Under the pieces are notes generated by a model, which was not told the DNA's origin, made no database searches, and saw only the letters and a list, made by a program, of their open reading frames with translations. A stretch of DNA of 64,000 nt from an uncultured bacterium (GTDB lineage: Bacteria; Planctomycetota; UBA1135; GCA-002686595): contig CALBMX010000025.1 of the NCBI GenBank assembly GCA_937896235.1, positions 1 through 64,000 of the forward strand, read 5' to 3'. The position numbers and the translations under genes were made by a program. Below are positions 45,401 through 54,758 of the stretch, one piece after another (the first letter of the stretch is position 1; each line of letters begins with the position of its first letter).

Positions 45401-47134
45401 CTAGTGGTCGGTGGAGCGCACGAAGAGGCGAAAAGCGCCGACGAAGAGCAGGAGTATGGCAAACCCTATCGGCCACACCTTCCCCCCCAAATTACGCGAG
45501 TAGTCGTACCAGCCAAAGTGAGCGAAGGTAGCCCGCATTTCGGGGTTCGGAACAAGCGAGACAGCCTCGTCCGCATAGAAAATCTCAGTCGAGTCGAAGG
45601 TCTCCCCTAACCCCGCAAGTCGGTGGCGAAGGATCCGCCAATGCGCCCACGGCGCAGCGTAGCGCACGGACCACTGGATGTTCTGGAATCGCACGTTCTC
45701 CCCGCTTTGATCGCCTTCGGCCATGCCGAGGTCTTCGTTAGGCCAGTCCACCCGAGCGGATTGCACAGCGAGATCCTGGTGTGTCATGTGATCGACCAAG
45801 ACCCCAGGCGCATTCGTAAGTACGCCAAACCCGAGCACGAGGACCAACACAATGCGGCCCAGGATAGTTTGCCTAAGCCGCTCCATCGCAAGTGCGACAC
45901 ACAGCCAAAGAAAGGGAAGCGCCGGAAGGATGTAGCGAGGGCCATACGTCCATGCGCCGTGCCAAGTCTCAAGCCCGACAATCGGAGCAAAGACGGCAAT
46001 CGTGACGGCCAAGATCACCCAGCGTGTGAATCCCGCGACCCGATTCTCAACGTTCATCCAACCCTTGGGGACCAGGACAAGTGCGGGCGCCAAGAATAGG
46101 AGCCCCTTGCCAGGTGCCAGGCAAAGGGAGACTAGCCCGAGGGCCATCGGGTACTTCCAAAAACCATCGAGCGAAACTGCAGCGCCATACCCGCTCTCAA
46201 GTGCGTCCCCAAAGCGTGCGTAGTTGAAGAACAGGTAGAGCCCGAAACCCAGCAGTGCAGGGCTCACGAACGCCAAGCACTGAAGGCGCAGCTGACTGTT
46301 GGTGGAGGCGGCCCAGCGCTTGTGCGCACCCACGAGTACGACAAGCATAGCGATGACCAAGACCAAGATTGCCGGTGCGGTGACAAGCCTTGTTAGAAAA
46401 GCCATTCCAAGGCATGCGCCCGCGAGCATCAGATGGTGGTATGCAGGCTGTCGCACACGCTCGAGAGCTTCGCGGACGGTCAGGATTAAGTAGAAGGCAC
46501 CAAACAATAGTGTGGTGGCCTGAACGTCACTCAACGTGGATCTCGCTTGCGGCATTGCAAACGTGGCGAGTCCATAGCTAAGACCCGCAACGATGGCGAC
46601 GTGCCGCGAGAGGCCAAGGCGCGAGGCGCACAGCACGATCAGCCAGACACAGAGGGCTGCCATCAGCGGGTTGCGGAGGCCAACCGCCAAATGAGAGTAG
46701 TATTCGCTTCGGTGGACGCCCTCAATCGTTCGTGTGGCGAAGCGCGCCTCCACTTCATCAGAGCCGGGGGCGATTGCACTGTACATGCGACCAAGCCAAT
46801 AGAAGGGGACTCCGACCAAGGCCTGGCCTGTTCCAAACCAAGAGTACGCCTTGCCATCCACTCCGACGCGAACGGGGATATTGGCGTTGTCTGGCTGGGA
46901 CAAGCGCACCGCGACGAGGGCGTCCGACTCGGGCGTCCCGCCTAAGGCGAACCCCTCACCGCGCGCCAATGCACTTGTGGTTTGGTACTCCGTCTCCGAA
47001 TCAAGGTGGTCCGGCAATCCCGTAAAGATCAACACATAGAAGGCGAAGATCGCGCAGAACACGGCGCGCGCGACAAGGCGCTCCCCGCGGCGAATGCGGG
47101 CAAAGCGCCGCATACCTTTCCCTGCGAGACTCAT
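45401..47134 (-). CDS. Polytopic GT-C-type membrane glycosyltransferase-like protein
   Basis: 577 residues with about ten hydrophobic helices. The first long loop carries acidic residues in LDSETEYQTT (about 46-55), where GT-C enzymes place the metal or donor-binding acid; then comes a soluble segment to about 150. The helical core and the last soluble loop (about 470-550) fit the PMT/ArnT-like plan. Such enzymes transfer sugars from lipid-linked donors on the outer face of the inner membrane. The acceptor is unknown. A good Shine-Dalgarno GGGAG precedes the ATG. It is the third gene behind the sulfatase-like and DUF2298-like genes. Confidence 0.75.
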   Translation of the reverse strand: MSLAGKGMRRFARIRRGERLVARAVFCAIFAFYVLIFTGLPDHLDSETEYQTTSALARGEGFALGGTPESDALVAVRLSQPDNANIPVRVGVDGKAYSWFGTGQALVGVPFYWLGRMYSAIAPGSDEVEARFATRTIEGVHRSEYYSHLAVGLRNPLMAALCVWLIVLCASRLGLSRHVAIVAGLSYGLATFAMPQARSTLSDVQATTLLFGAFYLILTVREALERVRQPAYHHLMLAGACLGMAFLTRLVTAPAILVLVIAMLVVLVGAHKRWAASTNSQLRLQCLAFVSPALLGFGLYLFFNYARFGDALESGYGAAVSLDGFWKYPMALGLVSLCLAPGKGLLFLAPALVLVPKGWMNVENRVAGFTRWVILAVTIAVFAPIVGLETWHGAWTYGPRYILPALPFLWLCVALAMERLRQTILGRIVLVLVLGFGVLTNAPGVLVDHMTHQDLAVQSARVDWPNEDLGMAEGDQSGENVRFQNIQWSVRYAAPWAHWRILRHRLAGLGETFDSTEIFYADEAVSLVPNPEMRATFAHFGWYDYSRNLGGKVWPIGFAILLLFVGAFRLFVRSTDH

Positions 47135-47214
47135 CGAAGCTCCCGCCTTTGTTGCTTTCTATTCACCGTGCTGATCATGGGACGTTCTCTATGTGCCGAG
47201 CTAGGTTGCACAGG

Positions 47215-49383
47215 CTACTGACTCGCGTCCTTATCGAGCCACAAAGTTGCAGTGGAATCGCAGAGGATCGCAAAGTGTCCGAATTCGGCACACGCCACAA
47301 AGCCGAGCTCCGCTTCCAATGGATTGGGCTCAGGCGGGCCTTCCCGCAGCAGAAATAGGGGGCGATTTAGCTCTTGGAGCGCCGCTCGCAGCCCTTCTAG
47401 AGAGCGCCGGTCCCCCGCGAAAAAGGCGCGTGTTAGGGCGAGCCTTGGCGCCCATCGGGGGTCCGCCTCGACCAGATACGACCCGCGATCCACGAAGAGG
47501 GACATTCCCGAAAAGGCCGCTGCCTCGTGCCCTTGGAGATTAAAGGAGTTGCTGAAGCGCGTGTTTCCGTATGCCGGTCCGGCAGCACCCTGTTGCGGCG
47601 GATTGAGGATCAGAATGGCGCGCCCGTTTGTTGTGCTCCCTTGCGCTTGTGTCGCTCGCAACCACACCATCGCTCGCGCGAGATCACTCTCACCCGCAGG
47701 CAAGAGGCCCGACTCGGTCTCTAGTAACGGCATCGGAACCCTGCTCCATGCCGCGTAGCTGCAAGCGCCCAAGATGGAAGTCGCGAGTGCGCCGACACAA
47801 AGGACAAGACAGAGAAGGCCGCCAACACTCCGTGCAAGAGCTCGCCCCGCGCCTCGCCAACCCAGCAGCTCGCCTAGCCCCCCCGCCGCAAGCAGCGACA
47901 ACGTAATTTGAGCCGTGCGTACAAACTTATACTGGTTGTCTTCGGGCAAGATGACAACAGCGGCGAGAAAGAGGGATAGGGTCGAGGCGCAAACCAGAAG
48001 CAAGAAAACCGTGCGGCGCGGCAAGTCTGTTTTGGGGCCCGCACTGCCTCGCCGAAAAACGAGCACAAGAGCCGCTAGGAGAAGTGGTAGGACGGGCGCC
48101 AGTGTGCCCCATAGGCTCTTCATCGAAAGCGCGAACCGAACGGACTCGCCCTCGCGGCCGCGACTTGCGCCAAGTACCTCGAAAAAACCCGGGAGAGCGC
48201 CGAGTGCGAGCAGGACCGCGAACTCAATTTTGGAGGGGCTGAAGTCTCGATTGAGAAGGAGGACGACCGCCACACTTCCGAACCCCACGGCCCCGACCAA
48301 TGGGTTGACTGCAAAAGATGCTCCGATGCAAAGCGCAGCAAGAAGACTCCAAGCCCGTAAGGAGGCGCGCTGCTCGTGACTCCGCGGGGCGAGGGCATGG
48401 GCCGCAGCGAGCCAACCTCCGACCAACAGTGCAAGGGAAGCAGGGTAACTTGAGAGGTTGCCAAACTTGCTCGGGCCCCAAGCCAGACGACGGTCCCATT
48501 CGCCAACCGAACCTGCGAGATTGTTCAGCAGTGAAAGGGAATCAGTGGGCGCCTCCAGCGGCGCGTGTGCGCGCAACCAAAGCCAGCCGCCGAGCGCGTT
48601 GAGCCCCAAAAGGGCGAGCAGGACACCACCGAGAGCGCGCCGCGCGTCCCTCCAAAGGGGAGCGCCAAGGAAGTACAGAGCAAGCGGCAAGCAACACGCG
48701 GCCCAGACTCCCAGTGCGGCCAGCGCAAACGTAGGTGCGACCCTCAGAGATCCGGCGATTAGGGAGCCGAGCGCGTGCCAAACCCAGTAGTACTGAAGTG
48801 TCCCACCGGCGAGCCATGGGTTTTCCGGAGGTACGCCTCCCGCAGTAGCCTCGACAATTGACGCGTGGAGCAGGCCGTGAAAGCTAGCGCGGATCGAGGC
48901 CTCGCCCAAAAGCGCGAAGGCGACCACCAGAGCGAAGGAGATGGAGAGGAACAGGGCCGCATGTGCAGCCGGACCCGCCGGTGGAGCTTTCCGGCTGCAG
49001 GCATTGGAAGCGGTGCGTCTGCACTCCCCCCAGATCCCCCACAACTGAAGCCCGCCGATGGCGAGGTAGGCTCCCCCCATAGGGATCCCAAAGGGGCCAC
49101 CGGCTCCGGCGGGGAGTACGGCACGAGCTACCAGCCAGATCGCTAAGGTGAACACGGGAGAGAGCAGGCACGCGAACAGTATCGCCTTCAGAAGTGCGGG
49201 CTCGGCGGGGGCCATCCTGCGCAGGATGGGTGCACCGGTTCCAAAAAACAGGAGCGCCGCCGCACCCGAGCTGAGCGCCGGGGGAAGGACTCCAAAACAC
49301 GCGCCAGCGACAAGCAACGAGAGAACAAGCAGTGCTCCAAAAAGTGCGGTCCACCAGCTCGTTTGTATTGATGTCTCTCTCAC
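47215..49383 (-). CDS. DUF2298-like polytopic membrane protein
   Basis: 722 residues from the GTG at 49383, one base after the stop of the sulfatase-like gene; an earlier codon at 49434 lies inside that gene. About sixteen hydrophobic segments are visible. PPENPWLAGGTLQYYWVWHALGSL (about 205-228, first residues PPENPWLAGG) recalls the YYY motif of DUF2298 proteins, thought to be GT-C-like transferases. A soluble domain of about 120 residues ends the protein. The donor and acceptor are unknown. It is likely made with the Thr-type sulfatase-fold lipoprotein just upstream. Confidence 0.75.
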   Translation of the reverse strand: MRETSIQTSWWTALFGALLVLSLLVAGACFGVLPPALSSGAAALLFFGTGAPILRRMAPAEPALLKAILFACLLSPVFTLAIWLVARAVLPAGAGGPFGIPMGGAYLAIGGLQLWGIWGECRRTASNACSRKAPPAGPAAHAALFLSISFALVVAFALLGEASIRASFHGLLHASIVEATAGGVPPENPWLAGGTLQYYWVWHALGSLIAGSLRVAPTFALAALGVWAACCLPLALYFLGAPLWRDARRALGGVLLALLGLNALGGWLWLRAHAPLEAPTDSLSLLNNLAGSVGEWDRRLAWGPSKFGNLSSYPASLALLVGGWLAAAHALAPRSHEQRASLRAWSLLAALCIGASFAVNPLVGAVGFGSVAVVLLLNRDFSPSKIEFAVLLALGALPGFFEVLGASRGREGESVRFALSMKSLWGTLAPVLPLLLAALVLVFRRGSAGPKTDLPRRTVFLLLVCASTLSLFLAAVVILPEDNQYKFVRTAQITLSLLAAGGLGELLGWRGAGRALARSVGGLLCLVLCVGALATSILGACSYAAWSRVPMPLLETESGLLPAGESDLARAMVWLRATQAQGSTTNGRAILILNPPQQGAAGPAYGNTRFSNSFNLQGHEAAAFSGMSLFVDRGSYLVEADPRWAPRLALTRAFFAGDRRSLEGLRAALQELNRPLFLLREGPPEPNPLEAELGFVACAEFGHFAILCDSTATLWLDKDASQ

Positions 49384-49384
49384 G

Positions 49385-50869
49385 TTACTCGTCACCGATC
49401 TCCAAGTATCCGAGTCCGGCAAGCGCGGCATCAAGCTCAGCGCTTGTCGCAGCGGCAGCGGCGAGGTCTTGGTTCTGAAGCCACTCAGCGATTGCGGCCT
49501 GTAGGCGCTTCGCTAGCTCGGGATAGTCATTCGCGACATTGCGCTGCTCTTTGGGATCCGCCGATACATCAAAGAGGGCGAGCTCGGGAATGTTGTAGTC
49601 CCCCGGCGGATTCTCCTCCGGTTGGAGATTCTCCGGATTCCAGACCAGGCGCCAGCTCCCACCATCGACATCGGCGCGCACCGAAAAGATGCGGTTCCGC
49701 CAAGCGCTCATCGCTGGGCGTGACTCGAATTCCAACGCCTCGTAGGTATCGACCAAGGGCAAAAGAGAGCGCCCGCTTATCCGACTCTGCGGAGCAATCC
49801 GAAACCAGTCGAGCAACGTCGGCATCACGTCTTCAAGCGTGACGAGCTCGTCAACGACGCGGCGCCCGGTCAAGCTGCCGGGATGATGAAGGATCAGCGG
49901 GACATGCAGCACAGAAGAGTAGACGGACTTCGAGTGCGCCCAGTACCCAGAGTGCTCGTAAAGCTCTTCACCGTGATCGGCTGCAAAGACGATCGCTGTA
50001 TCGTCTAGGCGATGCGCAGGAGTCGCTTCGTAAACACCGGAATAGAGCTGGAGAAACGTGCGGACGATATGGTTGATGCGTGCAACTTCGCCATCGTATT
50101 GAGCGACAATTTCGTTCACATCCAGCCCATTCAGAGGCTTGTGATTCAGGTAGGCGTCGTCCAGAAAGTCACGGCTCCCGTTGGCAGCTCCCGCGTAGTC
50201 GGGGTCTGTAAACATGGTCCCGAAGTTCAACTCAGCGCCCCCCACTAACATCGATGGTGCGGCATAGGGAAGGTGCGGTCCCATCAGGTGGATCCACAAA
50301 AAGAGCGGAGGCCCTTCGTCTCGATCTTGTGTCCCAAGCCACTTCATCGCACCGGTCACAACCTTCACGTCCCGGTCCTCGCCATCAAAATTCTCGAAGA
50401 CGTCAAACCCCTGGCCTAAGCCGGAAGGTGCAACGAGTAGAGCATTCGAGGTGAAGCCGGCGGTAGCGAATCCCGCGTCCTGGAAGCGCTCGGCGAGTGT
50501 CGAGGCGTCCTCGGCAAGCACGTTCCCGTTCTTCAACACGCCGTGCTCCAAAGGTGAGCGGCCCGTCATCAGGCTCGCAATCGCAGGAGTCGTCTGCCCA
50601 CGAGGGGTGAACGCGTTTCGAAACATCACGCCAGCACCTGCGAGGTCATCGATCGCGAGCGCGATGCCTTTCCCACGCTCCTCTTCGTTCGTCGGCACGA
50701 AACTCGTGGGCCTCCCATAGAGCCAAGAAGAGAGGTGGTCTGCCCGCAGCGTGTCTACGGTTATCAGGATCAGGTTTTTGGGGGGTGTTCCAGGACGTTT
50801 GGCTTCACTGCAACCGAAAATCGCAAGAAGAAGGGCACCAAACACAGCTGAGGATGCGCGAAGTAGCAT
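49385..50869 (-). CDS. Second Thr-type sulfatase-fold lipoprotein
   Basis: 494 residues. The signal ends in lipobox IFGC (Cys20). The core opens LILITVDTLRADH with metal Asp39. The nucleophile region is RGQTTPAIAS: Thr93 replaces the Cys/Ser of sulfatases and the CxPxR Arg is missing. VFAADHGEEL supplies other metal ligands. It is a paralogue of the protein at 9046-10497 but is here followed by membrane transferase genes. As with that protein, a phosphotransferase or phosphodiesterase role fits better than sulfate hydrolysis. The ATG at 50869 is 46 bp from the divergent gene start, so promoters overlap. Confidence 0.88.
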   Translation of the reverse strand: MLLRASSAVFGALLLAIFGCSEAKRPGTPPKNLILITVDTLRADHLSSWLYGRPTSFVPTNEEERGKGIALAIDDLAGAGVMFRNAFTPRGQTTPAIASLMTGRSPLEHGVLKNGNVLAEDASTLAERFQDAGFATAGFTSNALLVAPSGLGQGFDVFENFDGEDRDVKVVTGAMKWLGTQDRDEGPPLFLWIHLMGPHLPYAAPSMLVGGAELNFGTMFTDPDYAGAANGSRDFLDDAYLNHKPLNGLDVNEIVAQYDGEVARINHIVRTFLQLYSGVYEATPAHRLDDTAIVFAADHGEELYEHSGYWAHSKSVYSSVLHVPLILHHPGSLTGRRVVDELVTLEDVMPTLLDWFRIAPQSRISGRSLLPLVDTYEALEFESRPAMSAWRNRIFSVRADVDGGSWRLVWNPENLQPEENPPGDYNIPELALFDVSADPKEQRNVANDYPELAKRLQAAIAEWLQNQDLAAAAATSAELDAALAGLGYLEIGDE

Positions 50870-50902
50870 GGCAGCATTCTACGCATGGCGTCCTAGGTCT
50901 GC

Positions 50903-50908
50903 TAACCT
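50903..50908 (+). promoter_or_regulatory. Candidate -10 element giving a leaderless transcript
   Basis: The sequence taacct ends seven bases before the ATG at 50916, the spacing expected for a leaderless mRNA. No clear -35 box is seen, and no Shine-Dalgarno motif is present. Confidence 0.2.
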
Positions 50909-50915
50909 TCCCCGC

Positions 50916-52727
50916 ATGGGACCTCACCAAGCTCTCCAAAACACCGCAAAATCAAGCTCGCTCTGGCGCGACCGCCGGCTGTGGATCCTCATAGGGGTGG
51001 CCGCGCTCTTGCGCCTCGCTATCGGCGTGGACCTATGGCTTCACGACCCGACAACTCGCGCACTTTTGTCGGACTCAAGCTACTACTACCAATGGGCGGG
51101 AGCGCTCTCCGGTGGCGCGGACTTTGCTTTCGAAAACCCGGGGCAGCCCTTTTGGATGCCCCCGCTATACCCCTACTTGCTTTCGGTCCTCTTCCCCTCG
51201 ATCAAGGGGATGCTATTCGCGCAAGGTGTGGTTGGACTCGGGACCCTAGCCCTACTTGTGCGGTTTAGCGAGAGGCTTCTCGCCACCGCTCTTAGCCCAG
51301 AAAGCACGCGACGCGTGGCCCTTGCTGCGGGCGCTTTGTGGACCCTTTACGCTCCCGTCATCTACTTTGAGAATCGGCTACTTGGAGTCACGGTCGCTCT
51401 GTTTCTCGCCACCCTCACCCTCGACCTCCTCCTTGGCCTGCTTCGACGGCCAGCCCTACGCCTAGCTGTCATCGCAGGCGTCACTTGCGGTCTACTCGCA
51501 CTCATTCGGCCCAACACCCTGCTCTCCATTCCCGCCGTCGCCATTGCCATGTATGTTGCGACGCGCACGAACCTTCCCACCGCAAGGCCTCGCCTTGCCC
51601 TCGTCGCCTCCTTCTGCGCTGCCGCTCTCCTAACCCTCGCGCCAGCCCTCGCCAAGAATCACGCTGCCGAAGGTGAATGGATCCCCCTCACCGCGAATAG
51701 TGGCGTCAACTTCTACTTCGGCAACAACCCCGAAGCGCACGGCACGTTCCATGCGCCCGGCCCGGAGTGGGGTGCGATCGAGGCGCAACGCAGCACGTCG
51801 ATCCGCCTTGCCGAGGCTGCCTTAGGTCGTAAGCTGACCCACGGAGAGGCCTCGGACTACTGGTATGACCAAGCCTTCGAATGGCTTGCCTCCAATCCTG
51901 TCAACGCGGCACAAGTGGTTGCTCTCAAGCTCGCGGACAGCCTCTCCTCAACAGAGTTCGGCATCCAATACAACCTGCGGGCGAGTCGCGAGGTCGCCCC
52001 CACCCTTTGGTCCGCGCCGCTGCCCTTCGGGCTCCTGCTTTTCCTCGCCGCCTTAGGTATCGTGAGGATTCGCGCCACTCAATCCGAGTTCAAAGCTGAG
52101 GGTCTCCTGCTCGGCTCATGGCTCGCCGCTGGCCTGCTTGGCGCGCTCTTATTCTTCACCTATTCGCGCTTTCGCCTACCGCTTCTGCCCACCCTCTTCC
52201 CCCTCGCAGGGCTAGGCGCCATGGCCCTCTTTGGCGCCCACAAACCCAAACCAAAGGCACTCGCCCTCTCCGCGCTTCTGCTCGTCCAGTCGCTCATCCC
52301 ATTTGAGGGGACCTACACCGACCACCTGCGCTCTCACGCGTTTGTCGACATGGCTCACGCCGTCGAGGCGAATGCCATCGCGCGCCGTGAAACCGACAGC
52401 GACAAGGTGCGCGCAGAAGCTAGCGCACTCCTAATGCGAGCCCTTGCGATCACACCGGGTAACAAACCCGCCTTGGTCATGTTAGCTCGCCTGCTCTCGC
52501 ACTCGGACCCAACCGCCGCGTTGGACGCGATCGAGCGTGCCGCTCTCCTACCTATCACCTATCCGCTGGCCGACTATTGGCTCGCCAGGTTACTGATTGA
52601 GACGCCTTTGCCTGACCGTAGCGACAAGCAACGTGCCGTGCAAATCGCCCAGAATTGGCTCCTTCAGAACGGCCAAGATCACGATCTCGCTGGCGACTTC
52701 CAACAGCTAATCCAATGGGCCCAATAG
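50916..52727 (+). CDS. GT39/ArnT-like membrane glycosyltransferase with a helical tail
   Basis: 603 residues from the ATG at 50916; the ATG at 50868 overlaps the divergent gene's start codon and is less likely. About ten transmembrane helices occupy residues 25-470. LLSDSSYYYQWAGAL in the first loop supplies the acidic and tyrosine residues seen near the active site of PMT-like enzymes, and FWMPPLYPYLL follows. After the last helix there is a helical TPR-like segment (about 480-600). It probably moves sugars from polyprenyl carriers onto an external acceptor. Divergent from the sulfatase-like gene; the 3' end overlaps cutA by 21 bp. Confidence 0.82.
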   Translation: MGPHQALQNTAKSSSLWRDRRLWILIGVAALLRLAIGVDLWLHDPTTRALLSDSSYYYQWAGALSGGADFAFENPGQPFWMPPLYPYLLSVLFPSIKGMLFAQGVVGLGTLALLVRFSERLLATALSPESTRRVALAAGALWTLYAPVIYFENRLLGVTVALFLATLTLDLLLGLLRRPALRLAVIAGVTCGLLALIRPNTLLSIPAVAIAMYVATRTNLPTARPRLALVASFCAAALLTLAPALAKNHAAEGEWIPLTANSGVNFYFGNNPEAHGTFHAPGPEWGAIEAQRSTSIRLAEAALGRKLTHGEASDYWYDQAFEWLASNPVNAAQVVALKLADSLSSTEFGIQYNLRASREVAPTLWSAPLPFGLLLFLAALGIVRIRATQSEFKAEGLLLGSWLAAGLLGALLFFTYSRFRLPLLPTLFPLAGLGAMALFGAHKPKPKALALSALLLVQSLIPFEGTYTDHLRSHAFVDMAHAVEANAIARRETDSDKVRAEASALLMRALAITPGNKPALVMLARLLSHSDPTAALDAIERAALLPITYPLADYWLARLLIETPLPDRSDKQRAVQIAQNWLLQNGQDHDLAGDFQQLIQWAQ

Positions 52728-53036
52728 CCACGCCTGATAGCTAGGCTCGACGTGGGCCGCTTCCAACACGACAAACTCGGGGGTGGTATAAGGATGCAGA
52801 GCGAGCAGGGCGCGCTCCAGCTCGGGGATTGCCTGCGCGCTTGCCTTCAGGATCAAGAGCGCCTCGGAATCCTCGCACAGCTCCCCCTCCCAAACATAGA
52901 TGCTGGTAAGGCCTGGGAGCACATTTGCGCAGCCCACTTTCCCTGAGCGCACCAGCTCGCGAGCGATGGTCTTCCCCACATCAACGGAGGGCACCGTAAC
53001 CAAAACAACTCGAACGCCCTGTTCTTCGTTTCCCAT
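52707..53036 (-). CDS. cutA: CutA-like divalent cation tolerance protein
   Basis: 109 residues from the ATG at 53036 (MGNEEQGVRVVLVTVP); the earlier codon at 53054 adds six. Signatures are VLVTVPSVDVGKTIARELV, GCANVLPGLTSIYVWEGEL and HPYTTPEFVVLEA. CutA forms stable trimers; a copper-related role is proposed but its activity is unsettled. Convergent with the glycosyltransferase gene and divergent from proline dehydrogenase across 48 bp. Confidence 0.95.
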   Translation of the reverse strand: MGNEEQGVRVVLVTVPSVDVGKTIARELVRSGKVGCANVLPGLTSIYVWEGELCEDSEALLILKASAQAIPELERALLALHPYTTPEFVVLEAAHVEPSYQAWLLGPLD

Positions 53037-53071
53037 GGGATTCAAACTTACCACCCGCCGCCCTCCCTGGC

Positions 53072-53077
53072 TAGAAT
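53072..53077 (+). promoter_or_regulatory. Candidate -10 element giving a leaderless transcript
   Basis: tagaat, close to the TATAAT consensus, ends seven bases before the ATG at 53085, with no Shine-Dalgarno motif between. The -35 region is weak. Confidence 0.3.
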
Positions 53078-53084
53078 ATCGCCC

Positions 53085-53996
53085 ATGTCCATCCTTAGCG
53101 ATCTCATAGTTCGTGTCCTGTCGACAATGCCGACTCCGGTCATGCGGTATTTCTCCTCAAAATACATCGCAGGGGTCACTGTGGAGGAGGCGCTGGAGCG
53201 CCTGCAATCCATCAACGATGAAGGGTTTGCGGGCATCCTCGATATCCTTGGCGAAGATGCCGACGGTGAGCGAGGCGCTCGCGCTGCTTTGGAGGCGTAC
53301 AAGGTTGCCTGTTCGAAGCTCGCCGCGAGTAAGCTCATCTCGTACGTCTCGGCGAAACCTACGCACTTTGGTTTGCGCACGGGGGAAGACCTCTGCTTCG
53401 AGATCTACAGCGCGCTTGCCACACATTGCCAGGGCTTGGGCCAGTTCCTTCGGGTGGAGATGGAAGACCACACGACCACCGATGGCACCTTGCGGGTTTT
53501 CAATCGCCTGCTCCAAAAGCACGGTAATGTAGGCATCGTGCTCCAATCGCGCCTGTTCCGCAACGGCTCGGATATCGAGGCGCTACTCGCCAAGCTCCCC
53601 GCCGACCGCACGCTGAACGTGCGCATGGTAAAGGGGATCTACCTTGAACCTTCCAACATCGCCCACACAAGCTACGAGTCCATCGCGCGTGCATATGTCG
53701 ACCAATCTCGACAGCTTTTTGAAGGTGGCGCAAAGGTCTGCCTAGCTACGCACGACAGCCAGATGGCCGAAGAGCTGGTCGCCTTAGTCTCCGAACTCCA
53801 GATCCCCAAGGAGCGCTATGAATTCCAAGTGCTCATGGGTGTTCTCAAGCCAATTTGGAAGGTCTGGCTAGACGCCGGACACCCCGTGCGCGTCTATGTC
53901 CCCTTCGGGCCCGACTGGAAGGCCTATAGCCTGCGTCGCCTCAAGAAGAATCCGAAGCTGCTCACGCAGATCACACTGGGCATCTTCCGCCGCTAG
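53085..53996 (+). CDS. Proline dehydrogenase
   Basis: 303 residues, the length of monofunctional ProDH/PRODH. Barrel motifs are present in order: RVEMEDHTTTDGTL, VLQSRLFRNG, VRMVKGIYLEPS, CLATHDSQM, YEFQVLMGVLKP and VRVYVPFGPDWKAYSLRRLKKNP. The final RRLKKNP Arg residues bind the proline carboxylate. The enzyme oxidises proline to pyrroline-5-carboxylate with FAD at the membrane face. No P5C dehydrogenase is nearby. The gene ends one base before the convergent metallophosphoesterase stop at 53997. Confidence 0.94.
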   Translation: MSILSDLIVRVLSTMPTPVMRYFSSKYIAGVTVEEALERLQSINDEGFAGILDILGEDADGERGARAALEAYKVACSKLAASKLISYVSAKPTHFGLRTGEDLCFEIYSALATHCQGLGQFLRVEMEDHTTTDGTLRVFNRLLQKHGNVGIVLQSRLFRNGSDIEALLAKLPADRTLNVRMVKGIYLEPSNIAHTSYESIARAYVDQSRQLFEGGAKVCLATHDSQMAEELVALVSELQIPKERYEFQVLMGVLKPIWKVWLDAGHPVRVYVPFGPDWKAYSLRRLKKNPKLLTQITLGIFRR

Positions 53997-54758
53997 CTAG
54001 CGGCCGACGGACAGGCGACGCGCCAAAACTTCGGGGAGCTCCGCGATCTCCAAGATGCGCTCCATGGTCACGCGGAAGTCGTAGGGAACCCGACGCCAGG
54101 TGATCCGCTCGTCTTCGAGGATGACATAGCACGCTCGATTGTCGCCATCTCGAGGTTGCCCAACGGAGCCCACGTTTAGGAAAAACTGCTCATCCTTCGG
54201 CAGGTCGAAGATCATCTCATCAGCCCCACCTAGACCTTGGAAGCGAAGGTTCGGCCAGAAGATTCCGGGTTGATGCGTGTGCCCCGCGAGACAGACGCCT
54301 TCATACGCTTCGAAAACGGCTCGCAGCTTGGTCGGGTTCAAGATGCCGTCCGTAGACAACACGTACTCTCGAACGGGGTTGCGCGGGGAGCCGTGCACAA
54401 ACAGGAATCGATCCTCGCGCCAAGTCGTCGGCAGGTTGCGCAACCAGCTCCAGCGCTCTTTTGTGCGCGCCCCCCGATACCACCTTGGCCGGAGGCGCTT
54501 GCGCGTGTAGCTCATAGCCGCGCGCGCGTAGGAATTGAAATCCGAAGCACCGGAAAAAAGCGCCTCGTCGTGATTTCCCATGATCGTCCACTCGCAACGC
54601 TCCATCACCGCGTCGATGCACCACTCGGGCTCCGGACCGTAACCGATAATGTCGCCAAGGCATGCAATACGCGTTACGCCCTGGGCAGCGATATCCTCAA
54701 ACACGGCTTCCAGTGCCGGTCGATTAGAGTGCAGGTCTGAGATGAGGGCGATCTTCAC
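53997..54758 (-). CDS. Metallophosphoesterase
   Basis: 253 residues. Ligand motifs are SDLHSN (about 7-12), CLGDIIGYGP (about 33-42), MGNHDEAL (about 60-67), VHGSPRNP and LAGHTHQP. This is the short cytosolic type (YfcE/bacterial phosphatase-like), different from the YkuE-type at 8180-9049. The substrate may be a nucleotide or phosphoprotein. GTG start at 54758 overlaps the NrnA stop (GTGA), so the two are cotranscribed and may share a role in nucleotide turnover. Confidence 0.92.
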   Translation of the reverse strand: MKIALISDLHSNRPALEAVFEDIAAQGVTRIACLGDIIGYGPEPEWCIDAVMERCEWTIMGNHDEALFSGASDFNSYARAAMSYTRKRLRPRWYRGARTKERWSWLRNLPTTWREDRFLFVHGSPRNPVREYVLSTDGILNPTKLRAVFEAYEGVCLAGHTHQPGIFWPNLRFQGLGGADEMIFDLPKDEQFFLNVGSVGQPRDGDNRACYVILEDERITWRRVPYDFRVTMERILEIAELPEVLARRLSVGR

